A stretch of DNA of 64,000 nucleotides. It comes from a virus. The translations under genes were made by a program, and so were the position numbers. A model generated the notes under the pieces. It was not told the origin of the DNA, did not search any database, and was given only the letters and a program-made list of their open reading frames with translations. Location: positions 124,001 through 188,000 of the IMG/VR virus record IMGVR_UViG_3300031576_000001. One strand, 5' to 3'. Shown here piece after piece: positions 41,303 to 52,000 of the stretch; within the stretch, counting starts at the first letter, position 1, and each line of letters starts with the position of its first letter.

Positions 41303-43993
41303 ATGACATTCAAAGAATACGGTCCTGGGGTGTCTGGTTACCTCGACCCCGAGGAAAGAGCATTCCTGACAGGTGTATTTCAGTCCGCCAAGCCAGTGCT
41401 TGACACAGAGCTGAACCTGGCTTCAGACCTTGAGGACCAGATTAGCCAGGGAGTCCCTCTCAGTGGTACACCCTCTGGGTGGCTCACGCGAGACGCTATC
41501 GACCAGCCTGATAACTTCCCCATCTTTCAGGCTGTAGGCGCGTCAAATACCCTGCAAGTCTCAGGTCCGCTACTAGCTAACGTGAATGGTTGGCTTGTCC
41601 GTGTCACCAACACGGGTATCGCCCCTGGTAACCAGCTAGACCTTGGGGCGGGACCGGCGGGTGCGGCTTCCAAGAGGGTGGACTTTGTACTTCTAGAGGT
41701 TTGGCTAAGGCTTCTCTCGGCGGCTCCGTCTACGGTAGGCAAGAGCCCAGCGGCTCGAATCTGGCGTAACGGTAACGTCAAAGTGTCTCCGGCTGACGAT
41801 CTGGTAGTCAACTTCCCTGATGACATACTCGACGTGAATGTGGGCTCCGAGACGACCAAGAGGGTACAGGTACAATACCGTCTCAGGGTGGTTCAGGGGG
41901 TGGACCTCTTTAGTTACCCGGACGGGATGAGTGACCCCCTCATTGTAGCCCGCACGGTGCCCCCCAACGCGGCGACCCCAGACGGGGCAGTGCCCCCGGC
42001 GCTCTACCCTTACCAGAACCAGGACGCTAACGGGGACACTGGGCTCTGGCGGGCTGGCCTTGGGGACGCAACGTCGGCTTCCGACCTGGGGACCGTGGAT
42101 GGGTTTATGTACGCCATCCCCTTTGCGGCTGTTTTCCGTAGAAACACAACCGCTTTTGCCAAGAACAGTAACCATAATGGGGGTATACTCTCCCCCGGAC
42201 CTAGCGACCGCCCCGATGGTCTCTTTCACAACGTCATTGTCCTAGACGACGTGGCGGACCTACGGCGCCTTGTAGCCTCGGAGTCGTGGTCCCTTCCCGA
42301 AGTTCTACAGCGCAACCTTCGGCTCATGCTGGACAACCAACTGAGAACCGAGTGGGAAGAGACCCCCAACGGGGGCGGGGTGTGGGGTCACAGTAATCTC
42401 TGGGCAGACGAGATTGGGCCCGTAGACACGCCTGGCGCTACACTCATCGGTGATTTTGACGCAGTGCTCCGTAGGTTCAGTGACCGGGCTGTCCTAGAGA
42501 TAGCCACGCTGAGGATCACTGGACCCTTCGTGGACGGGCAAGTCATCACCCTCAACCCCACCGTGCTCCCTGTCTACCCTTACGCGGCTTTCAACTGGGC
42601 GTCCTTTGCACCCTCTGAGGTACGCTGGCTCGACGTGGTAAGCGCCCGCTTTGACGGAGAGGGTGTTGCCGGGGCTACCCACGTTGACGCCCCTATCGTG
42701 ACCATGACCGGCTTTGGTACGGACCCGGTAGGTCCAGTGACACTCACGCTGGGCACGGTCTCGACCATACCCATCACGACGGAGGCGCTCTACGTTGACC
42801 TCCTGATAGCATATCCCAACTTTAGGGGTGCTCAAGGCAGTGGCTTGACCCGTACCCCAGTAGCTAACTACCCCTTGGACGTTACCGGGGCGAGCGGGGC
42901 GGTACAGATCAACAACCCGGTGCAACTACCGGCTGCCGCACCCATCCTCTTTAGCCAGCTAAACGTGGGGTCAGACTTCTCACACCGAGAGGTACGGCTA
43001 CAATACGAAACCCTCTCTCAGGTCGTGCTGGTCAATGCCCCGGCTGCCGTGGGTGTCTCGACGATTGACCTCCCCGAGAGGGCACTAGCTATAACGCTCA
43101 TTGAGCGTAGTCCTTTCCCTGGTCCGTTTGCACCCATCGTGGGGGGGTTTACAATAGACGCCTCGGGGCGCGTAGTCACGCTGACCAACCCGGCAGACTT
43201 TACAACCACCGTGTTGGATCGATGGCGCGTGACCCTGCAAGCGGTGCGCCCTCTACCGCAAAACGGCGAGCAACTGACGCTGTACTACCCCGCGAGGGCA
43301 CCCCAGGCGGTACGAAGTGCCTTGCTGGGCGTCGCCAAGGTTTTTCACCCCAAGCTCGTTGGGGACACCTTGCTAGCCATCACTACGGGTAGCGGTAGCC
43401 AGGGAGAGGGTTACCCATTCCCTTACGCTTACGTGCAAACAGGGGGTGTTTACCCCACGTCAATTGGTACGTTTGGCGGTGAGCATGAGCTAGACGGTCC
43501 CGCGACTCTCTCTGTGTCGGACTTCAACGCCACCACAGGCTGGCTCAAACTTCACCCCTACGTGGGGTACGAGCCCACTGGACCTGTCACCTTTACCAGG
43601 GCGCCCACCGACGCTGACATAGAGGGACGTAGCTTCTTTACGGGCGTACCACCTGGGGACTACATACCCAACACGTTTGCACAATTGCTGAGCGACCCCT
43701 CGCGTCACAAAAACGTACTACCCCTCCTCTTGGAGCTACCGTTTGCCAGTCCGCCTCTGGGCTCGCAGGGTGCCTTGTACTTCGGAATCCTCATGAGGTG
43801 GGCCATGGACGCTCAAAACTCGGTCGTTATGAACCCCGACTTGACACTCAACACCACCACACTGTCCATCTTCCGTACCAAGGGTCTCTTGACCGGAAGG
43901 AAGGCGTTATGCCCTCAAGTGCAAACCCCGCCATCGTCGTCAACCCGGGTCCAGGTAAGTCTCTCCCTGGTCAGGTACAGGTGGGCTCACTAG
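41303..43993 (+). CDS. Fibre/baseplate connector protein A, 896 aa
   Basis: The N-terminal ~320 residues are clearly paralogous to the protein at 53823. Shared landmarks in order: VLDTELNLASDLEDQ, TPSGWLTRD, KRVDFVLLEVW, ETTKRVQVQYRLRVV, YPDGM, TGLWRAG, GTVDGFMYAIP and FRRN. The rest is a string of beta domains. The shared part probably anchors two different adhesins to the same tail site. The last ~28 residues overlap the next gene's start by 85 bases and look unnatural; the real end may be nearer 43893. A fibre hinge or wedge role is inferred. Confidence 0.62.
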   Translation: MTFKEYGPGVSGYLDPEERAFLTGVFQSAKPVLDTELNLASDLEDQISQGVPLSGTPSGWLTRDAIDQPDNFPIFQAVGASNTLQVSGPLLANVNGWLVRVTNTGIAPGNQLDLGAGPAGAASKRVDFVLLEVWLRLLSAAPSTVGKSPAARIWRNGNVKVSPADDLVVNFPDDILDVNVGSETTKRVQVQYRLRVVQGVDLFSYPDGMSDPLIVARTVPPNAATPDGAVPPALYPYQNQDANGDTGLWRAGLGDATSASDLGTVDGFMYAIPFAAVFRRNTTAFAKNSNHNGGILSPGPSDRPDGLFHNVIVLDDVADLRRLVASESWSLPEVLQRNLRLMLDNQLRTEWEETPNGGGVWGHSNLWADEIGPVDTPGATLIGDFDAVLRRFSDRAVLEIATLRITGPFVDGQVITLNPTVLPVYPYAAFNWASFAPSEVRWLDVVSARFDGEGVAGATHVDAPIVTMTGFGTDPVGPVTLTLGTVSTIPITTEALYVDLLIAYPNFRGAQGSGLTRTPVANYPLDVTGASGAVQINNPVQLPAAAPILFSQLNVGSDFSHREVRLQYETLSQVVLVNAPAAVGVSTIDLPERALAITLIERSPFPGPFAPIVGGFTIDASGRVVTLTNPADFTTTVLDRWRVTLQAVRPLPQNGEQLTLYYPARAPQAVRSALLGVAKVFHPKLVGDTLLAITTGSGSQGEGYPFPYAYVQTGGVYPTSIGTFGGEHELDGPATLSVSDFNATTGWLKLHPYVGYEPTGPVTFTRAPTDADIEGRSFFTGVPPGDYIPNTFAQLLSDPSRHKNVLPLLLELPFASPPLGSQGALYFGILMRWAMDAQNSVVMNPDLTLNTTTLSIFRTKGLLTGRKALCPQVQTPPSSSTRVQVSLSLVRYRWAH

Positions 43994-46083
43994 GAGGGAT
44001 TATCAGTACCAGCGCTGACCTGTCAGCGCACATTTTGGACCCCCAGGACGCTCACTTTGCTGGCGCTATCGGGGTACCGACGACCTACCCCCCCACGGGG
44101 GCGCCCCTCCTCTCCTCGGTGGGGGGTCCGTTTGACGGGGAGTCGGTTCTGGACGTTTTGGTTCAAGTTGCCGGCTTGTTGCCCTCTGCGCCTGACCGTC
44201 TAGGCTTTGACGGCGCCGTGGTCAACTCAGGGGTCACCAATTGGGGTGCCCTTGGGTTGAACGCTCTTACGGGGGGGTTTGCTAACGGAGCCGCGGTACG
44301 GTTCACCAAGAACCTGTTGCCTGACCCTGTCGCTAGCTTTACGGCGCAAGGTAACCTTTACCCTGCTGACCGTGGGGTCTTGGCCGTGTACACCAGCACA
44401 ACGGGCAACTTCCTTGACGGTGCCTCTACGCTGGTTGGCGCTCTTTGGCTAGGAAGCACCGCGAGTCAGCCGGTAGCGCTCACGGTAGCCTCAGCGAACT
44501 TCTCAGAGATAAACCGTGATGCCGGGCAGGGGGACTATGTACCCTCTCTGGTAGGTACGGACAAGCTAGCCCTGACCTTCCGGCTGCCTGTGCTCTCTGA
44601 CTACAGTGCCTTTCCGCTATCAGGGTACGCTAACTTCCCTCAGAGGTTTACGCACTACCAGCTAGCACAGTACGCAATAGCGTCACCCGCGCTGGCCCCA
44701 GGCGACAACGGCTCCATTCTCTTCGCGCATTGGAAGCCAGCCTTTGCCGTGTCGGATGCCGCGATTGCAGGTGGCAACCTTACCCTGGTAACGCTGACCA
44801 GTACCAATGCTTACTCAGCAGTACCCACGCTAGGTGACTTTGACACCGGGGACGTGGTTACCCTCAATAGGCGGTTTATCTTCAGTGACGCGGACAGCGG
44901 TACGGCACCTTCGGGGGTTGGTTTCGCTTCCGCTCTGGCCAACTCCCCGAGCACCAAGTTTCTGTCGGGCATAGCCTACATGGACGGTGCGGCGGCACCC
45001 CTATTCAACATTGACGTGCAGTTCAATGACTTGTTCAACGACTCGTTCAACACGGACGCTACGCCTGACGGGGTGAATACCCCTCTTGGGTTTGGTTCCC
45101 TGGTCAACCCCGTAGCCCTTGACTTCTCCCGGCTAGGCAACAGCACACTGCAAGAGAAGAGCTACAACGAGCTACAGCAAGCCGGCGGTTCACCGTACAC
45201 CCCTGCCTTCTCCCCGCAACCCGGACACACCGGAGAGCTATCTTTGCTAGGCATTAGCCCCGGTGTGCTCTCCCCTATCTTCACTCGCACCGGAACGATC
45301 AGGGTACACCTACGCAAGCCGTACCAACCAGCGGTCTTGTATATCGACACCACCAACTTCCTGGTCAATACGTACCCCAACCCGCCCTCTGTGCTCAACC
45401 CCACCACGGAAACCAAAGAGACCTTCAAGGACGAGTTCTACCGTTACCTAACCACGGTAAGCGTAGCGACCACCAAGGATCTCGTACCAGGGGGCGGTGA
45501 TGTTTACGTTTCCGCCTCTACGCTGGCGCTGGGTGACGGCAACCTCCAAGTAGATGCCTCCAAGCTAGTGTACCCCCAAGGGGACTACAGCAGCCCCGCC
45601 CTGTACCTACCCACACCTCAGCCGGATTACTCTAGCTTTCCAGCGTCAGACCCCTTGAGCCACATTCGGAGCTACGTCCGGGCGTTCAACACAACTCAGG
45701 TGGTCAACAAGGGAAAACTACGGATCAAGGGCGTAGTGCCCGCTGCCTTTGCAGCTACCACCGCTTGGACGGGGGACCGGGTGGCGGACCACCTAGGGGG
45801 GATGGTGGTCGAGTTGTTCTTCCAAGACGCTGACGGACCCACGGTCAAGCGTGCTGACCTGGGGCGACCCAAGGGGAGCCCGGACCTTCTCTCCGAGGAC
45901 ACGCGCGGCTGTCTGGTAGGCAAAGAGGGTTCTGGCGTGGACTGGACGTACACGTTTGAGCTTCCGTGGTTCAACTGGAAAGCTGCGAGTGGTAAGTGCC
46001 CCCTATTTGTCAGGGTCTCGTACTTCAAGAGCGCTGGCGTAAGTCACGAAGTCACGGAAGTTGAGTACCTTCCTCTTGTCTAA
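43909..46083 (+). CDS. Putative tail fibre/adhesin, 724 aa
   Basis: ATG 43909 follows GGAAGGAAGG, a strong ribosome site, which fixes the start although the frame opens at 43798. The protein is Gly/Ser/Thr/Asn-rich and beta-dominated, with no recognised enzyme motif. The N-terminus (SLPGQVQVGSLGGIISTSAD) could be the attachment part and the C-terminal ~150 residues (GDRVADHLGGMVVELFFQDADG) a compact beta tip. It lies between connector protein A and the giant 2570-residue protein. Confidence 0.58.
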   Translation: MPSSANPAIVVNPGPGKSLPGQVQVGSLGGIISTSADLSAHILDPQDAHFAGAIGVPTTYPPTGAPLLSSVGGPFDGESVLDVLVQVAGLLPSAPDRLGFDGAVVNSGVTNWGALGLNALTGGFANGAAVRFTKNLLPDPVASFTAQGNLYPADRGVLAVYTSTTGNFLDGASTLVGALWLGSTASQPVALTVASANFSEINRDAGQGDYVPSLVGTDKLALTFRLPVLSDYSAFPLSGYANFPQRFTHYQLAQYAIASPALAPGDNGSILFAHWKPAFAVSDAAIAGGNLTLVTLTSTNAYSAVPTLGDFDTGDVVTLNRRFIFSDADSGTAPSGVGFASALANSPSTKFLSGIAYMDGAAAPLFNIDVQFNDLFNDSFNTDATPDGVNTPLGFGSLVNPVALDFSRLGNSTLQEKSYNELQQAGGSPYTPAFSPQPGHTGELSLLGISPGVLSPIFTRTGTIRVHLRKPYQPAVLYIDTTNFLVNTYPNPPSVLNPTTETKETFKDEFYRYLTTVSVATTKDLVPGGGDVYVSASTLALGDGNLQVDASKLVYPQGDYSSPALYLPTPQPDYSSFPASDPLSHIRSYVRAFNTTQVVNKGKLRIKGVVPAAFAATTAWTGDRVADHLGGMVVELFFQDADGPTVKRADLGRPKGSPDLLSEDTRGCLVGKEGSGVDWTYTFELPWFNWKAASGKCPLFVRVSYFKSAGVSHEVTEVEYLPLV

Positions 46084-46096
46084 GGTCTAAGCGAAG

Positions 46097-49000
46097 ATGA
46101 GCGCCACACACACACCGACTACGACCGAGACCAATCTGACGGTGCCCGAGAGGGAGGCTTTGCGTCATGCCGACCTCTTCTCTCAGGAAAAAGCTCTCAC
46201 GCTGGGCGGCAACGAACCCTTTACCACGGGGGTTAGCCAGACCTTTGCAGACCATCTTTCCCCTACGCCCACCGAAGAACCGGGTAAGGGGTTGGGGACG
46301 TTTACCAAGGTGAATCTGCCCGCTGAGGTAGCCTCTTGGTACGGACCCACGCAGCCAACCCAAGGCACAGAGGGTCGGGCGCTCAACATCTCGACCTGGC
46401 AAGACCTTACCCAGACTTTTGGGCTTTCAGTCTTGCCAGGGGACGTACTCTTGGTAAAAGCCAAGAGCGGGTCTACGACGGACAACGCTTACGCGGTGGG
46501 CACTGTGTCTGCACTGACAGGCACAACCCTCACGCTGACCAACATTGTCAACCCCTCCAACGTGGGCTCCGAGGATGAGCTAGACCCCGCGCCCCTAGAG
46601 GTAGGCTGGAGCTACATCGTCATCCGTCCTAACGCCAAGAGGCTCTTTGCGCTTCCTGGGTCTGGACCCTTGGGGAGTGAGCAAGCCTTTCTCTTCGTGG
46701 ACAGCTCGGCGCCTCACACGGTCGCAGCCCCCAGGCTCGACGGTATCGAGGGCGCCCGTATCACCAAGATCGTACCCCCTCAGCTTGGTACGGGCGACAG
46801 GGCGGACTCGGTTTACGACTTCGGCGCACGCACGGGGCTAGACAAGCTGGGGTACAGGGTCGTCTTGTACCCTGATAACGGGGCAGGCGCACCAGACCTT
46901 ACCAAGCCGATCACGTCCACCACGCCGGTTCTGGACAGCACCAAGCCGGCGGCGGACCAGAGGATGACGGTGGACTACCACGCTGGCGTGGTACGGTTTG
47001 CCATCCCTCCGGTGACGGGTAGTGAGGTCAAACCCAGTGCCCTCTGCGTGGAACCTGCCACAGGGAGGCTGCGCCTCTATGCTGTCTACTGGGCTTCGCA
47101 ACCCACGGTAGCTCCTTACGTAGAGGGCGCTCCCAAGGAGCTTTACCACGTAAGGTCGGATGAGTACGACGCTAAGGCGGCGGGCTTTGTCCGGTACGAC
47201 GCTGCCCGCGAGGCTTGGTTGCTAGGGGCTACTGACACCGGAGAGGAACTTTACGTCCAGGCGCTCACAGGGACGGGGGTTACGTACTTTGGGGTCCAAG
47301 ACAGCACTACACCGCTCTCGACGGAGAGATACTTTGCGTACACTCAGGGCGATAACGCTTGGAAGTTCAAGAGGCAGCCGCTAACTGAGCCGGTGACAGA
47401 CCCCGCTACGTCCATGGACCTTGTGGTCGCGGACAAGACGGCGTTTACGGTGGGCGCGGGCGCTAACCCCCCGCAGAACCCCGGGGGGGACTACAACCCC
47501 TCTGGGCTGGTAGGCTACCGAGACCCCACGACCAAGCTGCAAGAGGCAGTCAAGGCTGCGATTCTTGACGGTTACGGCGAGGTTCATCTTCGGAGAGGGG
47601 AGTACCGTTTGACCAGCACGGTCACGGTGCCCCCTGGCGTGAAGATCACTGGCGAGGGTGCGGCTACCAGGGTGGTCTCTAAACCGGATGGTGCTGGCGA
47701 CGCTCACGCCCTCTTCAAGTTTGGCGCAAACACGCCTTGGGGGGTGTGGGACGCTGATTACCCTCTCTCAGGGAGCTACACCCCTCCTAGCGTAACTCTT
47801 GACCCTACGGCAAGGATTGAGGGGTATGATATTGTTTGGAACCCTGTACGCCGTGTATGGGGTGTAACGTGGGCGGACAGTGTAGCTAACGAGGTTTACT
47901 TCCGAGAGGTGGACCTACAGGGTCAGTGGTCCTCTCAGACTCTCACGGTAGCGACGCTCCCCCTCTTTACTCGCTTCACGGCGCACGCTCTAGCTCCGCA
48001 CCATACCACGGGCCACTACCCCAGGATGGTTCACGTAGAGGGTACGGATGAGTACGTCGTGGTTTACGTGCGCGACACAGGTGCCGGGCCAGAGTCCGTT
48101 ATCGAGACGGTAAAACGGTTGGCTGGTGCTTTCAGTTTGAAGTTCCCGTCCACCACAGTTACGGGGGACTACGCAAATAACAGTACGCCAAGTCTAGCCT
48201 CTTCGGGCTCCGAGGTACGTCTGGCGTTCTCCTCGTTTGCTTCCGATTACAGCACGGTGAGTGTACAGACGGCGAGCTATGATGTAGGCACAGGTCTTCT
48301 TACACCGGTAGACACCACGGGGGACCGTGACGCAAATCGCATCATCACGTCCGTGGACATCGCGGCTAAGAACGACAGCACCTACGCCGTGGTCTGGTCC
48401 GAGAGACAAGGACTCCTTGTTACGTCGGTCTGTGGTACAACGGTAAGCTCAAATGTGGTTACCGTTGGTGGGATTATTGTGCTCCTACTGCTCCCTGGGA
48501 TGCGCTTTCTCTGTCACGACAACTTGGCCTCCGTGGATAACGGTAGGAGCGGGGTCATCGTAGGCGTGGCGGGGCTGAACGTCACGGTGGCTTTTGATGA
48601 TGGTGACCAATTCTTTCACTCGAATACCGCGGGTTTCAACTTCTCAGCGGCGCCCCTGTCCACGATATACGCAGCGACTTCAACCGATATGGCAGGGGGG
48701 AGCACGCTCCTTGTCGTGGTTGCTGGTGGTGAAATTACTTCTTTCTACAGTAGAGACGAGCGCGAGCCTGACTTTGTTAGGATTTGTCGTGGGGGTGACG
48801 GCTGGCTCATTGTGTACCAACTGTTTGACACCGTGGCTCGTCTAGCGGGCGACACCATGCGGAACCTTGACGACGGTTTCAACACAGTGTTTTACGACAG
48901 TAGCGCCACCTACCCCCCGGACGGTGACGTACCGTTGGCCAGCCTCTCGGTACACAGAGAGTACCTCTCTACGTGCTTTGCTTTGCTGGGGGACAACTTT

Positions 49001-52000
49001 ACACTCACGGGGCCAACACCTTCCGACAGAACAGGTCTCAACCCCACCAGCCTCTCAGACTTCCCTGCGATGGGTGCGGACACACACCGTACCGGGCGAG
49101 TGCTAGGGGGTCGTAAGCCTATCCGGGTTCCTTGGGCAAACAGCGTTCTCAACACGTCGCGCCCTGAGCTAGAGGTCTCTGCCAGGAATTACTGCCACGC
49201 TTGGAACCTTGTAGACGACAAAGTACCCTCTTTGTTGCCCGACGTGACGTGGACCGGAGAGGATTGGATGGTGGTCTCTCCGACCATGGCGGGCATTTGG
49301 TCGGACACGGGGGTAATCAGTAATGACGCGGGCACCGAGATCCTGACTGACGAGAGCTTCATCTTTGGTACAGGGTCAAGCCCAACGTCCAACAATGATG
49401 GGTCTTTTCTACCCCTCACGGTTACACCCTTCTCTGACGCGGTTTACTTTCCAGTCACGGGTGAGACTGTTTTGATTACGGGGGTGCGCAGCGAGCACGT
49501 AATTGAACTCGCTTCTATTCCCGTTGCGCCCGTGGGTATCCCTGGGAGCCAGAAAGAGTGGTGTTTGGTTAACGGTAGCACCACACTAGGACTATCGGGG
49601 GGAATGCCTAACCTGGGTTTCCGGGTCTCTACCAAGGGTGAGGTACTCACTACCTCTTCGTACCTCACCTTCGCCATCCCCGAATCCGTTTCGACTTCTC
49701 GCCCGCGTAGCCAAGAGGTTCTCAACCGTAGCCTCTGGGGTGACGCTACCTTTTCAACCCGAAAGTACGGGGACACCAGCCTCTCTTGGAATGACCAAGT
49801 AAGCACGTCCAAGCTCGCCGCGGACCTCACGGTACAAGGTGTCACTTTGGGCGCCCCTAAGCCTACCTCGGAGCAAGCCCGGCTAGAGAGCCCCCTCTGT
49901 GCCATTGCGTGGGGTGAGAACACCTACGGACTGGTAGACCGGATCACGGGGGGTATCGGTGGGGGTCGCGTCAACAAGCTCAACTTCTACCGCCAGAGCT
50001 TCGGACGGTGGAACTCCTCTCTGGAGAGCATGACCCTTACCGGGGGCGCGGCTACCCTGAGCCAAGAGTCCTTCGAGCACGTCTACACCCGTCACGGGTG
50101 GGTCACGTCAGCGCAAGTGGGGTGGTCCACGGACGGCTACCGCACCTTCTTCCCCCATTTCACAGCCCGCTTCTTGAAGGGGCTCATGAACACGGGCAGC
50201 CTCTTTGACCTTGCGTCCGGTGACCCTGCTCGCGATACAGATTGGTTTGTTGACCTCTCAGCGATGGTTGCTGACCAAGAGGGTGGTCATGGGGTCAGGG
50301 TCCGGGGCACACCGTTTGCGCTAACACCCACGAGAGACCCCACGGACAACTTCTTGGGGATTGCCAACGTGCCAGGGGTCGGCTTGACCAACCTGAACAC
50401 GATGCAACCCAAGTCTCTTTGGAATGGTCGTGACTGGGTAGTCTTCTTCCCGGGGGTTTTGGTCAACGCGCAGCCCGCGAACGCCATTTCGATTGAGAAG
50501 ATGATGCACCACCGTGGGGTCATATCCATGGTGGTCTTCCCCGGAGAGGGTCTGGAAATGGACGGGGCGTTGGTAGGTGACGAGCTTACCAACCCGGCGG
50601 CACTGGCGACCAACCTACGGTCAGCCAAGGTGGTAGCCACGGGGCACATAACCTGCGGGGCGTACAACCTGAGCATGAACCGAGAGGTAGTCTTGCTTGA
50701 CGTAGCCTACTCGGGCAAGACGTACTGCGTTGTGTGGTCGATGGGGCTACAGACCACGGACCCTTCTACAGTGAGCACGGCGTTCACGGGTGCCAATGGT
50801 GGTAACCTCATAGGGTACACTCTATTTCACGACAGCACCGGAACCACGACAGCCTTTGGTAACGTGGTGTCTGGTAGCATTTCCGCACCAGACACCTTTG
50901 ACCCGGGAGGAGGGGTGACACACCTCCTAGAGCTTGACTCTACCATCCCGGGCTTGACGGTAGACAACCAGCAACGCAAGGCGAGGTTCTTGTCACCCAA
51001 GATTATTTGGGATGGTAAGCAATTTCAAATCTTCGTGGTTCACCGTGACGACAACTACGGCGCGCTGGCTACAGACCACGGTTTCATGAAACAGGTTGCA
51101 GTGGCAGAGGATGGCAGTGGGCACACATTGCAAATGCGGAATGCTGCAAATCGCTATGTCCCAGTGGCGGGATACGGCACGGCAAGGGTGCTAGGGCAGT
51201 TCACCATTGACCCCTACTTGAAGCCCGCGGGTGCGAAGCTGGTGTTGAGGCTCAACCTCACGACTTCAGGGCCATTCGGAGAGTATGGTGGTGTTGTGCT
51301 GCCTGGGGACACTTTGGTCATAACCAAAGTAACGGATTTGCTGGGCACTTTGGAGGAATTCAAGCTCGCTGGCGTTTACACGGTAACGGATTACGATGCA
51401 CAGAACGGTTATGTTTCCCTTTCCGCTGACTTCGATAGCACGCTAGCAGGGCCGTCTTACCTGGCATACGGCTATCTTCTCTCTGGGGGTATGGCCGCCA
51501 AGAGGGATGCTCCCTCCGGGGCGTTGACTAACGCCGGTCAGAACTACCTACAGACGGTGGTTTCCACCGAGCCCACTTCCACGTTGCAAAACATGGTCCG
51601 TATCTGGGACACCGCCTACAACGAAGAGAATGGGGAGTATACCCTCTTGGTGGAAGCCGAGGGCGACGGGGGCTTTTTCCTCGGGCTTCTAGCCTTCTCA
51701 CGGTCTACAGGGTCCGTTGTCCGTGAAGTCGAGCTGGCAGGTATAGTTGGACCCGTTACCTACCTTGACGCCTCTCTAGCTTGGAACGGCGACCGTTACT
51801 TCGTCGCCGCTGCCAAGAAAGACGCCATCGCAGGGGAGTCTGTGGACACCTACCTCGTCAGCCGTGACTTCATGGTCGAAGAGGCTAATGCACCGGCCTA
51901 CGTGCCCACTGACTTCGTGGGTAACACGGGGCGGAAGATGCCTGGACCTGGGTACGGGGCGTACTCCGCAGCTTCCAACCTGCCGCTGGCTAGTTTCCGG